Shown piece after piece: positions 11,694-19,900 of a DNA stretch of 64,000 bases. The notes under the pieces are model-generated. The model did no database searches and was not told where the DNA came from. It saw nothing but the letters and a program-made list of their open reading frames with translations. Position 1 is the stretch's first letter. Every line of letters starts with the position of its first letter. The stretch is from the NCBI RefSeq assembly GCF_002975205.1, contig NZ_PCOC01000001.1:1-64000 (forward strand), given 5' to 3'. The position numbers and the translations under genes were made by a program. The stretch comes from Ochrobactrum vermis (lineage in GTDB: Bacteria; Pseudomonadota; Alphaproteobacteria; Rhizobiales; Rhizobiaceae).

Positions 11694-13568
11694 TTATGGC
11701 TTGCCAACAACTTCTGCCTTTTCTTTATCTATCCACCACAGCGTCTCGACAGGGAAGCCGTAATCGGGCTTCGGCTCCTTGAAACCGAACCGGTCCCAAT
11801 AGGCCGCGAGATGATTCGCTGTCGTCCAATTTGGAATCCAGTCGCGCCGGATACGCAAGTACCGATCAAGCACCCGCATCGTGGCGACGAGTTCTTCACG
11901 GGTCGAAACCTTGCCGATATCCGCAATCAGCGCATCGATCAACGGATCTTCCGTGCCGGGCAGATTGTAGCTGCCGGGGATCTTGGCCGATTCGGAGCCG
12001 AACATGCCGGCAAGCGATTCCTGCGTCGGTGTCGGGCTGAACTGCAGTGCCATTCCCACCATGTCGAACTGGAAATCCTGCATCCGCGCCTGATACTGGC
12101 TTGCATCGACAAACCGCAGACTGGCATCGATGCCGATGGCGCGCAGCTTCTGCACATAGGGATTGTAGACCCGCGCGAAGGCTTCGGAATTGGAGAGAAT
12201 TTCCAGCGCGAACTTTGATCCGTCCTTGTCGTAGAACTGGCCCTTCCTGCGCTCGAAACCTGCAGCCTCCAGCAGTTTGATGGCCTGCGCGAACTGCGCG
12301 CGGTCGCGACCCGTCCCGTCCGATACCGGCATGAGCACAGCCTCGCTGAAAACTGTGTCCGGCAGTTTTCCGCGATAGCGTTCAAGCACTTTCAGCTCAT
12401 CGGGCGTCGGCAGTCCGCTTGCCTGAAAATCCGAGCCGTTGAAGCAGGACTGTGAACGGGCATAGACATTGTAGAACAGATTTTCATTGGTCCATTCGAA
12501 GTCGAAGCAGAGCGCGATTGCTTCGCGCACGCGCGGATCGCGAAACCGTTCGCGGCGCTGGTTCAGCGCCCAGGCCTGCATCAGCGGGCGCTTTTCTCTC
12601 GGAAAGGTGCGCTTGATGACCTTCTTCTGCTGGATGGCCGGGAAATCGTAGGCTGTCGCCCAGTTCTTGGAGACGCTCTCCTCGCGGTAATCGATGCTGC
12701 CTTTCTTGAAGGCTTCGAATTGCGGCTGGCGGTCGCGGAAAAACTCGATGCGAATGCGGTCGAAATGGTTGAAACCTTTCTGCACCGGCAGGTCTTTCGC
12801 CCAATAATCCTCGACGCGGTCATATTCAATGAACTGACCGGCGGCGAAGTTACCGACCTTGTAGGCGCCGGAACCCAGCACAGGCTCCATGGTCGTGGCT
12901 TCGAAATCGCGATCCTTGAACCAGCTTTCCGACAGGATCGGCACCGTCACGGCGTCGAGAATGGCGTTCGGTCCACGCCCTTCGACGAAACGCATCCGTA
13001 CCTCGCGCTTGCCGGTAACTTCCACCTTTTCTAACCCAGCCAGAGACTGGCGCAGGGTCGGATGGCCTTTCTGCTTGATGGTCGTGTATGTGAACAACAC
13101 GTCGTTCGCCTCGATCGGCGAGCCGTCGTGAAAACGTGCTTCCTTGCGAAGCTTGAAGGTGCAGCTACGCCTGTCTTTGGAAAGCGTCGCACTTTCCGCG
13201 ATCAGGCCGTAGACGGAATCCGGCTCGTCCAGTGCCGAAGCCATCAGCGTATCGAAGGTCAGTTCCATACGCGGCGGCGCATCGCCCTTGAAGGTGAAGG
13301 TGTTGAGCGTGTTGAACGTGTCGGTATTCTGGTTCCAGACCCAGCTCGACGGGGCGAAGTTGAACGTGCCGCCTTTCGGCGCTTCGGGGCTGGCATAGTC
13401 GAAATGCGGAAAATCGGGACCATATTTCAGGTCACCGAAAGCCGAAATCCCGTGCAGCGCCTTGCCCGTCGGGATATCGGCAAAGGCCTTGTGCGGCAGG
13501 AAAGCCGCGACGGCGGCACTTCCCGAAAGCCCCAGAAAATGGCGGCGGTTCATGCGAAGGATCGTCAT
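11694..13568 (-). CDS. yejA: Yej peptide-binding protein 2, Tat-like signal
   Basis: A periplasmic extracellular solute-binding protein of the DppA/OppA class (624 residues). It has the family segments FDYASPEAPKGG, KEARFHDGSPIEANDVLFTY and a C-terminal NLPGTEDPLIDALI. The start region MNRRHFLGLSGSAAVAAF carries a twin-arginine motif followed by a hydrophobic stretch and AFA, so export by Tat is plausible. ATG 13568 is used, but an internal ATG at 13553 (MNRRHF) is equally possible. It sits 13 bp after the paralogous first binding-protein gene and upstream of the permeases, so the importer has two alternative or cooperating ligand receptors. Confidence 0.9.
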   Translation of the reverse strand: MTILRMNRRHFLGLSGSAAVAAFLPHKAFADIPTGKALHGISAFGDLKYGPDFPHFDYASPEAPKGGTFNFAPSSWVWNQNTDTFNTLNTFTFKGDAPPRMELTFDTLMASALDEPDSVYGLIAESATLSKDRRSCTFKLRKEARFHDGSPIEANDVLFTYTTIKQKGHPTLRQSLAGLEKVEVTGKREVRMRFVEGRGPNAILDAVTVPILSESWFKDRDFEATTMEPVLGSGAYKVGNFAAGQFIEYDRVEDYWAKDLPVQKGFNHFDRIRIEFFRDRQPQFEAFKKGSIDYREESVSKNWATAYDFPAIQQKKVIKRTFPREKRPLMQAWALNQRRERFRDPRVREAIALCFDFEWTNENLFYNVYARSQSCFNGSDFQASGLPTPDELKVLERYRGKLPDTVFSEAVLMPVSDGTGRDRAQFAQAIKLLEAAGFERRKGQFYDKDGSKFALEILSNSEAFARVYNPYVQKLRAIGIDASLRFVDASQYQARMQDFQFDMVGMALQFSPTPTQESLAGMFGSESAKIPGSYNLPGTEDPLIDALIADIGKVSTREELVATMRVLDRYLRIRRDWIPNWTTANHLAAYWDRFGFKEPKPDYGFPVETLWWIDKEKAEVVGKP

Positions 13569-13581
13569 TCTCGCTCAGCCC

Positions 13582-15450
13582 TCATTCACTGCCGGTCTTG
13601 AGCTTGGCTTCCTTCGCAGGGTCTATCCACCAGGAGAACGGGTCAATCCCAAGATAGTCGGGCTGCTTTTCAGGCATTCCGAATTTATTCCAGTAAGCCA
13701 CGTTGATGTGGTCGGAATACCATTGCGGAATGACGTAATAGTTCCACAACAGAGCCCGGTCGAGCGCATGGGTCGAGGCGACCAGCTCGTCGCGGTCCTT
13801 GGCATAGATGACACGGTCTACCAGCTTGTCGATGGCCGGATTCTTGATACCGGCATAGTTGCGGCTGCCTTTGAAGTCGGCGGCCTTGGAGCCCCACATG
13901 TCCCGCTGTTCATTGCCGGGCGAATTGCTCTGCGCGATGATGGAGGTGACCACATCATAGTCGAAATCGTTGACGCGAGCCTGATATTGCGCGGTATCGA
14001 CGATACGCACAGTCGCGTTGATGCCGATCTTGCGCAGGCTCGCGGCAAACGGATTGTAAATGCGCTCGTCGGTCGGATCCTTGCCGAGAAATTCGATGGT
14101 GAACGGATTGCCCTTGGCGTCAACCAGCTTGTTGCCCTGCAATGTCCAGCCTGCTTCCGAGAACAGCTTCAGCGCGGTACGCAGGTTTTCGCGGGTGGCC
14201 TGCGGCGTGTCATAGACCGGCAGAGCGAATTCCTTGGTCAGCGCGTCCGCCGGAAGCGAATCCTGGACTGTTTCCAGTATGACTCGCTCCTCGGGCGTTG
14301 GCGGGCCGCTCAGTTCCAGTTCATTACCTGCGAAATAGCTGTTGATACGCTTGTACTGGTTGAAGAACAGCAGGCGATTCATCGATTCGAAATCGAAGGC
14401 GTAGGTCAGCGCCTGACGCACTTTCGGATCCTTGAACTTGTCGCGGCGCGTATTCAGGAAATAGCCCTGCATGCGTCCGGCGGCATGGAAGGGAAACGAA
14501 GCCTTCACGACATCGCCGCGCTGCACGGCCGGGAAATTATACTGTTCGGCCCAGCGCTGGGCGCGATTCTCGTTGCGATAATCGTATTGTCCGCCCTTCT
14601 TGAAGGCTTCCCAGGTCGCGTCCTCGTTGAAATAATATTCGTAAGCGATGCGGTCGAAATTGTTACGCCCGACATTCACGGCTACGTTCTTGCCCCAATA
14701 GTCGTCGACGCGCGCCCAGATGATGGAGCGTCCAGGTGCCATGCTGTCGATCTTGTAGGCGGAAGAGCCGAGCGGGATTTCAAGCGTCGGGCGGGTGATG
14801 TCACGCTGTTTGCCCTGCGCATCCTTGCCCTCCCACCAGTGCTTGGGCAAAACGGCAAGCTGGCCCAGAATCTGCGGCAGTTCGCGGTTGCCCTTTTGGC
14901 TGAAGGTGAATTTCACCTCATGTTCGCCGGTCTTTTCCGCCTTCTCCACGTCACCATAATATTTGTTGTACATCGGCGACTGCTTCTTCAGCACATCGAA
15001 CGACCAGATCACGTCATCGACGGTGATCGGCTGGCCGTCATGCCATTTCGCATCGGGATTGAGCTTGAATTTAACCCAGGAGAAATCCTCGGGATATTGC
15101 AAAGCTTCGGCAATCAGCGGGTATTGCGTCGATCCCTGATCGAGCGAATCCGTCATCAGCGTATCGTAGAGAAGGCCACCGCCGAAATCGGAAAGGCCAG
15201 CGGCGGGAACGCCTTGCACCACGAACGGATTGAGACTGTCGAAGGTGCCGACGGCGACCATGTTCAGCGTGCCGCCTTTCGGCGCATCGGGGTTCACATA
15301 GTCATAATGTTTGAAATCAGCTGGATATTTGGGCTCGCCAAGCAGGCTGGAGGAGTATCGCCATTGGGGTTCCGTGTCATTCGCCCGCCCCATTGAAACC
15401 GTGCTCGCAAGCATGGCCACCGCGAACGCACCCGCCCAAAAAGCTCTCAT
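13582..15450 (-). CDS. yejA: Yej peptide-binding protein 1, Sec signal
   Basis: First gene of the yej operon, a periplasmic oligopeptide-binding protein of 622 residues. It opens with an ordinary Sec signal peptide (cleavage probably after GRA at about 22). The family segments YDYVNPDAPKGG, PDAKWHDGQPITVDDVIWSF and RNYAGIKNPAIDKLVD are visible. It is clearly paralogous to the next gene, with the same length and order of motifs, but not closely similar. The operon promoter should lie in 15451-15549, upstream of this start. Confidence 0.9.
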   Translation of the reverse strand: MRAFWAGAFAVAMLASTVSMGRANDTEPQWRYSSSLLGEPKYPADFKHYDYVNPDAPKGGTLNMVAVGTFDSLNPFVVQGVPAAGLSDFGGGLLYDTLMTDSLDQGSTQYPLIAEALQYPEDFSWVKFKLNPDAKWHDGQPITVDDVIWSFDVLKKQSPMYNKYYGDVEKAEKTGEHEVKFTFSQKGNRELPQILGQLAVLPKHWWEGKDAQGKQRDITRPTLEIPLGSSAYKIDSMAPGRSIIWARVDDYWGKNVAVNVGRNNFDRIAYEYYFNEDATWEAFKKGGQYDYRNENRAQRWAEQYNFPAVQRGDVVKASFPFHAAGRMQGYFLNTRRDKFKDPKVRQALTYAFDFESMNRLLFFNQYKRINSYFAGNELELSGPPTPEERVILETVQDSLPADALTKEFALPVYDTPQATRENLRTALKLFSEAGWTLQGNKLVDAKGNPFTIEFLGKDPTDERIYNPFAASLRKIGINATVRIVDTAQYQARVNDFDYDVVTSIIAQSNSPGNEQRDMWGSKAADFKGSRNYAGIKNPAIDKLVDRVIYAKDRDELVASTHALDRALLWNYYVIPQWYSDHINVAYWNKFGMPEKQPDYLGIDPFSWWIDPAKEAKLKTGSE

Positions 15451-15549
15451 CCAGCCGCTCCGTTTCTGTTTCGGATATATCCGGATGAAGTCTTATGGGT
15501 TTTTGCGGAGGAAGAAAGGCATGCAGGCAAGAAATTTGACGCGGGCAAG

Positions 15550-15577
15550 AAAAAAGCCCGGCGAACCGGGCTTTTTT
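15550..15577 (-). terminator. Terminator downstream of cycM
   Basis: A 7-bp GC-rich stem (AGCCCGG/CCGGGCT, loop CGAA) is flanked by an A run on one side and a T run on the other. It starts about 20 bp after the cycM stop on the minus strand. It lies between cycM and the yej operon start. Confidence 0.85.
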
Positions 15578-15597
15578 CCTACCTGTATCTTGTCCGC

Positions 15598-16275
15598 TTA
15601 ATTGGCAGGCGCCGGTTCGGCAGGCTTCTGTTCGCCGCCTGCCGGTGCACCTTCCGCCGGCTTTTCACCTGCCGGTGCGTTGCCTTCGGCTGGCTTTGCA
15701 TCGCCGCCTGCTGCAGGTGCCGCATCAGCGGTCGGCAGCGGAGCCGGATTGTCGGACAGCGTGCGCAGATAAGCGATCAGATCAGCGCGCTCATTGTCCT
15801 TCTTGTCACCGGCAAAGCCCATGGCGGTGCCCTTGATGAAGCCCTTCGGCGAGGTCAGGAACTTGTTGAGATGTTCAAAATCCCACTTGTTGCCGCCAGC
15901 GCCGAATTCCTTCATGGCAGCCGAATAGCCGAAACCTTCAACGGAGGCAGCCGGACGGTTCACGACATCCCACAGATGCGGACCAACCTTGTTGGCGCCA
16001 CCCTTTTCACCGGTATGGCATGCAGCGCAACGCTTGAAGACGGTTTCACCGCGTGCCGGATCGGCAGTCTGCAGCAACGTCGCAATGGAAACTTCTTCCT
16101 TGGCCGGTGCAGCTCCCCCTTCACCGGTCGAGGCTTCTGCAGCTTCGATGGCGAAGCCCGGCTTTTCAGGCGCAGGCGAGTGAAACAGCGAATCGGACAG
16201 GATGCCTGTCGTCATGACAACGAAAACCGTTGCCAGAAAAGCCATGATAAACTTGTTAGTCCGGGTTGAATTCAT
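15598..16275 (-). CDS. cycM: Membrane-anchored cytochrome c, CycM type
   Basis: A class I c-type cytochrome held to the periplasmic face of the inner membrane, which in rhizobia carries electrons from the bc1 complex to a terminal oxidase. An uncleaved N-terminal anchor (about 9-27) is followed by a linker, the heme-binding motif CAACH (83-87), and the methionine axial ligand in KGTAMGFAG. The last 45 residues are low complexity, with repeats of Ala, Pro, Glu and Gly, and look like a flexible tail. The 225 residues are longer than the usual CycM (about 180-190) because of this tail. A terminator follows. Confidence 0.9.
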   Translation of the reverse strand: MNSTRTNKFIMAFLATVFVVMTTGILSDSLFHSPAPEKPGFAIEAAEASTGEGGAAPAKEEVSIATLLQTADPARGETVFKRCAACHTGEKGGANKVGPHLWDVVNRPAASVEGFGYSAAMKEFGAGGNKWDFEHLNKFLTSPKGFIKGTAMGFAGDKKDNERADLIAYLRTLSDNPAPLPTADAAPAAGGDAKPAEGNAPAGEKPAEGAPAGGEQKPAEPAPAN

Positions 16276-16518
16276 CGCCGGTCAGCGCTCCCTCTACCAA
16301 AACGCTCTCCCCGAGAACGCTCTCCTAGCCGGCATGCAAACCTTTAATAAAGGTCACAATTCTCTCCCCGGCATCGGGCGGAAACTAGGTCTTTTACCAA
16401 AGCGATGCAACACCTATAAGGGTGACTAGACCCGTGACTTTTTGACACTTTTGATGCATTTCCAGTGCTGTGAAAGCGGTTTAAAAGACCTTCGCGACCT
16501 TATCGATCTCAAGAGGCA

Positions 16519-17271
16519 ATGATGCTTCAGACATTAAAGACACTTACTCTTATCCCGGCGCGCATGGCGTCCACGCGGCTGCCGAACAAGCCGCTCGCCG
16601 ATATTTGCGGCAAGCCGATGATCGTCCATGTGGCTGATCGTGCAGCGGCTGCAAAGCTGGGCCGGACCGTGGTCGCAACCGACAGCGAAGAGATTTTTTC
16701 AGTTGTTACCGCGCATGGCCACGAAGCCATCATGACGCGAGAAGATCATGAATCCGGTTCCGACCGCATCTATGAAGCGCTGATGAAAGTCGATCCGGCG
16801 GGCGAATTCGATGCCGTGGTGAATGTTCAGGGCGACCTGCCGACTATCGATCCCGATATCATCCGCCGCGCGCTTCTGCCGCTCGAAGACGGGCCTGCCG
16901 ACATCGCGACGCTCGGCGTCGAAATCGAGGAAGAATCGGAAAAGACCAATCCCAGCGTGGTGAAGATCGTCGGTTCGCCGCTTGCCGGTAACAGCCGCCT
17001 GCGCGCGCTTTATTTCACCCGTGCAACCGCGCCCTATGGCGACGGTCCGCTTTATCACCATATCGGCCTTTACGCCTATCGCCGCTCGGCACTGGAACGC
17101 TTTGTGAAGCTTGGGCCATCGCCTTTGGAAAAGCGTGAAAAACTCGAACAATTGCGGGCCCTCGAAGCCGGAATGCGCATCGATGTGGAGCTTGTAAAGA
17201 CAGTGCCGCTCGGTGTCGACACGCGGGTCGATCTTGACCGGGCGCGCATTCTTGTAGCACAGGGTATCTGA
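16519..17271 (+). CDS. kdsB: CMP-KDO synthetase
   Basis: 3-deoxy-manno-octulosonate cytidylyltransferase activates KDO with CTP for lipopolysaccharide inner-core synthesis. The 250 residues include the nucleotide-binding start [19 protein letters not shown], the segment [11 protein letters not shown], and [12 protein letters not shown], all typical of KdsB. Two ATGs are adjacent (16519 and 16522). Cytoplasmic enzyme. pheA follows within 40 bp, so they may be co-transcribed. Confidence 0.95.
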   Translation: MMLQTLKTLTLIPARMASTRLPNKPLADICGKPMIVHVADRAAAAKLGRTVVATDSEEIFSVVTAHGHEAIMTREDHESGSDRIYEALMKVDPAGEFDAVVNVQGDLPTIDPDIIRRALLPLEDGPADIATLGVEIEEESEKTNPSVVKIVGSPLAGNSRLRALYFTRATAPYGDGPLYHHIGLYAYRRSALERFVKLGPSPLEKREKLEQLRALEAGMRIDVELVKTVPLGVDTRVDLDRARILVAQGI

Positions 17272-17310
17272 CAGATCGCTTGTGAGCGGTATTTGAGAAA
17301 GCATGGTACG

Positions 17311-18174
17311 ATGAAAACCAATAGGATTTCCTTTCAGGGTGAAGCGGGCGCAAATTCCGATACGGCGTGCCGCAACATGTTTCCCGATATGGAGCCTTTG
17401 CCGTGCCCGACTTTCGAGGATGCCTTCAACGCAGTTGAAACCGGCGCTGCCGACCTCGCCATGATCCCGATCGAGAACACGCTGGCCGGTCGCGTTGCCG
17501 ATATTCATTATCTGCTGCCGCTGGCCGACATGCATATCATCGGCGAATATTTCCTGCCGATCCACTTTCAGCTGATGGTGCTTCCGGGCGTCAAGCGTGA
17601 GGAAATCAAGACCGTTCACAGCCATGTCCATGCGCTCGGCCAGTGCCGCAACGTCATTCGCCAGAACGGCTGGAAGGGCGTCATCGCAGGCGATACGGCG
17701 GGAGCCGCGCGTCTCGTCGCCGATATGAAGGACCGCTCGATGGCGGCGCTGGCGCCAAGCCTCGCTGCCGATCTCTACGGTCTCGATATTCTGGAAGAAA
17801 ACGTCGAGGATTCGGAAGACAATGTGACCCGCTTCGTGGTTCTGTCCAAGAACAAGCAGTGGGCGCCCCGTCCCGAAAATGGCGAACGCATCGTGACGAC
17901 TTTTGTCTTCCGTGTCCGCAACGTTCCGGCTGCGCTCTACAAGGCGCTGGGCGGTTTTGCCACCAATGGCGTCAACATGACGAAGCTGGAAAGCTATCAG
18001 ATCGGCGGGCGTTTCATCGCGACGCAGTTCTACGCCGATGTCGAGGGGCATCCGGAAGACGCCAATCTGCAGCTTGCGCTGGAAGAATTGCGCTTCTTCA
18101 CCAAGGAAGTGCGTGTCCTCGGCGTCTATCACGGCAGCGATATTCGCGGCACGCAGTTACTCGCTGCGGAGTAA
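17311..18174 (+). CDS. pheA: Prephenate dehydratase
   Basis: Converts prephenate to phenylpyruvate in phenylalanine synthesis. It is the monofunctional form without a chorismate-mutase domain (287 residues). It has the dehydratase domain with SFQGEAGANSDTA near the start, IPIENTLAGRV, and the catalytic segment DNVTRFVVL. A C-terminal ACT regulatory domain (about 200-280) contains the phenylalanine-sensing segment KLESYQIGG, so feedback inhibition is expected. ATG 17311 was chosen over an upstream in-frame TTG at 17293, which only adds MRKHGT. Confidence 0.93.
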   Translation: MKTNRISFQGEAGANSDTACRNMFPDMEPLPCPTFEDAFNAVETGAADLAMIPIENTLAGRVADIHYLLPLADMHIIGEYFLPIHFQLMVLPGVKREEIKTVHSHVHALGQCRNVIRQNGWKGVIAGDTAGAARLVADMKDRSMAALAPSLAADLYGLDILEENVEDSEDNVTRFVVLSKNKQWAPRPENGERIVTTFVFRVRNVPAALYKALGGFATNGVNMTKLESYQIGGRFIATQFYADVEGHPEDANLQLALEELRFFTKEVRVLGVYHGSDIRGTQLLAAE

Positions 18175-18195
18175 TCTAGAAGCTATCGGGCGGAA

Positions 18196-19137
18196 TCAGT
18201 TTTCCGCCCAGGTCTTTATGAGATGGTTTGCGATGGCGCCGGATGGCGGCACCCGCAACCCGTTTTCATGTGTGCCGTCCAGCATTGTGCGCACTTCGGC
18301 TTTCGAGAACCAGCGCCCGTCTTCGAGTTCCGAGCGGTCGATGGTGAAGTCGTCGCTGAGCACCTCGGCATGACAGCCGATCATCAGCGAATAGGGAAAA
18401 GGCCAGGGCTGGCTCGCATGATAGGCAACGCGGCCGATTGCCAGCCCCATTTCCTCGACACTTTCGCGGCGCACAGCGGCCTCGATTGTTTCGCCGTGCT
18501 CAATGAAGCCTGCAAGGCAGGAATAGGAACCCGGCGCGAAATGCGGGCTGCGGGCCAGAATGCATTTTTCGCCACGCACCGGCAGCATGATTGCCACCGG
18601 ATCGGTGCGCGGGAAATGCTCGGCACTACAGTTCGGGCATTGCCGCTTGGCACCACCGGCACGCATTTCGGTTTTCGTGCCGCAGCGTCCACAGAAACGG
18701 TGATTTGTATGCCATGCGGTCAGCGCTGCGGCCTGTGCCAGCGCGCCGAGCAGATCGGCGGATACCAGCCCTTCCGTATAGAGGCTGCGATAATCCTGCA
18801 GGCGGAAAGGCGCCTCCATCGTTTCGGGGTCAAGCGGTGTCGTCAACGCGACAAGCGGCACGCCGTCCTGAAGTCCCAGCAGAATGGGTTCACTGAGATC
18901 GGGCGCGAACGCCTTCGCCTCGCCAAGGCGGAACAATGCACGCGGGGCCTTCTCATCGGCATAGTCGAGAAGAAGCCTGTTGCCGCCCAAAAGCATGATT
19001 CGCGTTTCGGGAAGTTCCAGTGCCGTGAAGGCAGAATCATCCTGCCGCTTTTCGGATTGGCGGTCGATTCGATTGCCGGCAAATCCGACAAGTCGGCTCG
19101 GTTCGATTTCCGGCAGATCGTAGAGGCGGAAAGCCAT
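18196..19137 (-). CDS. nudC: NADH pyrophosphatase NudC
   Basis: A Nudix hydrolase that cleaves NAD(H), and in some bacteria removes NAD caps from RNA. The 313 residues show an N-terminal domain, a zinc ribbon (FCGRCG followed by QCPNC), the Nudix box GFIEHGETIEAAVRREVEEMG-type motif (seen as GX5EX7REXXEEMG), and the NudC-specific SQPWPFPYS immediately after it. All zinc ligands and Nudix glutamates are present. It is followed 30 bp upstream by the HIT gene in the same orientation, so the two may share a transcript. Confidence 0.93.
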   Translation of the reverse strand: MAFRLYDLPEIEPSRLVGFAGNRIDRQSEKRQDDSAFTALELPETRIMLLGGNRLLLDYADEKAPRALFRLGEAKAFAPDLSEPILLGLQDGVPLVALTTPLDPETMEAPFRLQDYRSLYTEGLVSADLLGALAQAAALTAWHTNHRFCGRCGTKTEMRAGGAKRQCPNCSAEHFPRTDPVAIMLPVRGEKCILARSPHFAPGSYSCLAGFIEHGETIEAAVRRESVEEMGLAIGRVAYHASQPWPFPYSLMIGCHAEVLSDDFTIDRSELEDGRWFSKAEVRTMLDGTHENGLRVPPSGAIANHLIKTWAEN

Positions 19138-19167
19138 GATGCTCTCGAATTGCTGTTGCTGGGAGAA

Positions 19168-19572
19168 TTATAAAGCCGCGCGAATGTCGGCGATCAGTTG
19201 GTGGGCGACCTTGTCATCATAGGTCTCGCGGGTGCCGAAACCCCAGACAGGGCCGGGCCAGCCCGCATCACCCTCATTGCGGGCGATCACATGCAGATGG
19301 AGCTGCCGCACGATATTGCCGAGCGCGCCTGTATTGATCTTCTCGCAACCCGTCACAGTCTTGAGTGCCTGCGCCACGATGCCGGTCTCGAAGGTCAGCA
19401 TGGTCTGGTCGAGTGGCGTCATGTCGTGAATTTCGGTGAGGCCTGAACGGCGCGGCACCATGATCAGCCACGGCCAGCGCCGGTCATTCATCAGTCGCAG
19501 CTCGCAAAGGCCGAGCTTGGCGACAGAAAAAGTGTCGGCATTGAGTCGCTTATCGAGTTCAAACTGTTCCAT
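19168..19572 (-). CDS. HIT-family nucleotide-binding protein
   Basis: A small (134-residue) histidine-triad superfamily protein, expected to hydrolyse or transfer nucleotides. The triad region reads RQLHLHVIAR (89-98). The first histidine of HxHxH is a glutamine (Gln90), while the middle (92, the usual nucleophile) and last (94) histidines remain. The upstream segment WLIMVPRRSGLTEIHD matches the family. Its substrate is unknown. It precedes nudC on the same strand, and both act on nucleotides. Confidence 0.85.
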   Translation of the reverse strand: MEQFELDKRLNADTFSVAKLGLCELRLMNDRRWPWLIMVPRRSGLTEIHDMTPLDQTMLTFETGIVAQALKTVTGCEKINTGALGNIVRQLHLHVIARNEGDAGWPGPVWGFGTRETYDDKVAHQLIADIRAAL

Positions 19573-19629
19573 AGGCCGACATTTACCAGTTTTTTTCGGT
19601 CAGCGCTTGCTTTTTGCGTGGCGCCCTCC

Positions 19630-19658
19630 TTGCTTTTTGCTTCACAATTGACGATATG
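19630..19658 (+). promoter_or_regulatory. Probable SRP RNA promoter
   Basis: A TTGCTT -35-like box (19630-19635) and GATATG -10-like box (19653-19658) are 17 bp apart and would start transcription within a few bases of the RNA's 5' stem at 19663. The 12-mer CTTGCTTTTTGC occurs twice here (19606-19617 and 19629-19640). Confidence 0.45.
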
Positions 19659-19662
19659 CAGC

Positions 19663-19763
19663 GTGGGAGGTTGGTGGTGGACGAGCCACTCGCCAACCGG
19701 GTCAGGTCCGGAAGGAAGCAGCCCTAACGAGCCACGGCACGGGTCATCGTGCCAGCCTCCCAC
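19663..19763 (+). ncRNA. ffs: Signal recognition particle RNA (4.5S type)
   Basis: The RNA scaffold of the signal recognition particle, which with Ffh targets membrane proteins. The universally conserved domain IV is present at about 19698-19728 (GGTCAGGTCCGGAAGGAAGC followed by AGCCCTAA). The ends pair as GTGGGAGG (19663-19670) with CCTCCCAC (19756-19763), giving a single long hairpin of about 100 nt. It lies directly upstream of dnaX, its usual place in alphaproteobacteria. Exact ends are estimated from the closing stem. Confidence 0.93.
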
Positions 19764-19900
19764 CCTTTCTCATTCGCCCGGTTCCGTGATTTTCACGGCG
19801 ATTGTTGATGGGCTCTATCCCATGTTGACGCCACTCATGCGTCCGGTCCAAACTGGCGATTGAGAAATAAGCGGAACAGGAAGAACGGAAGGGTCGCGCT

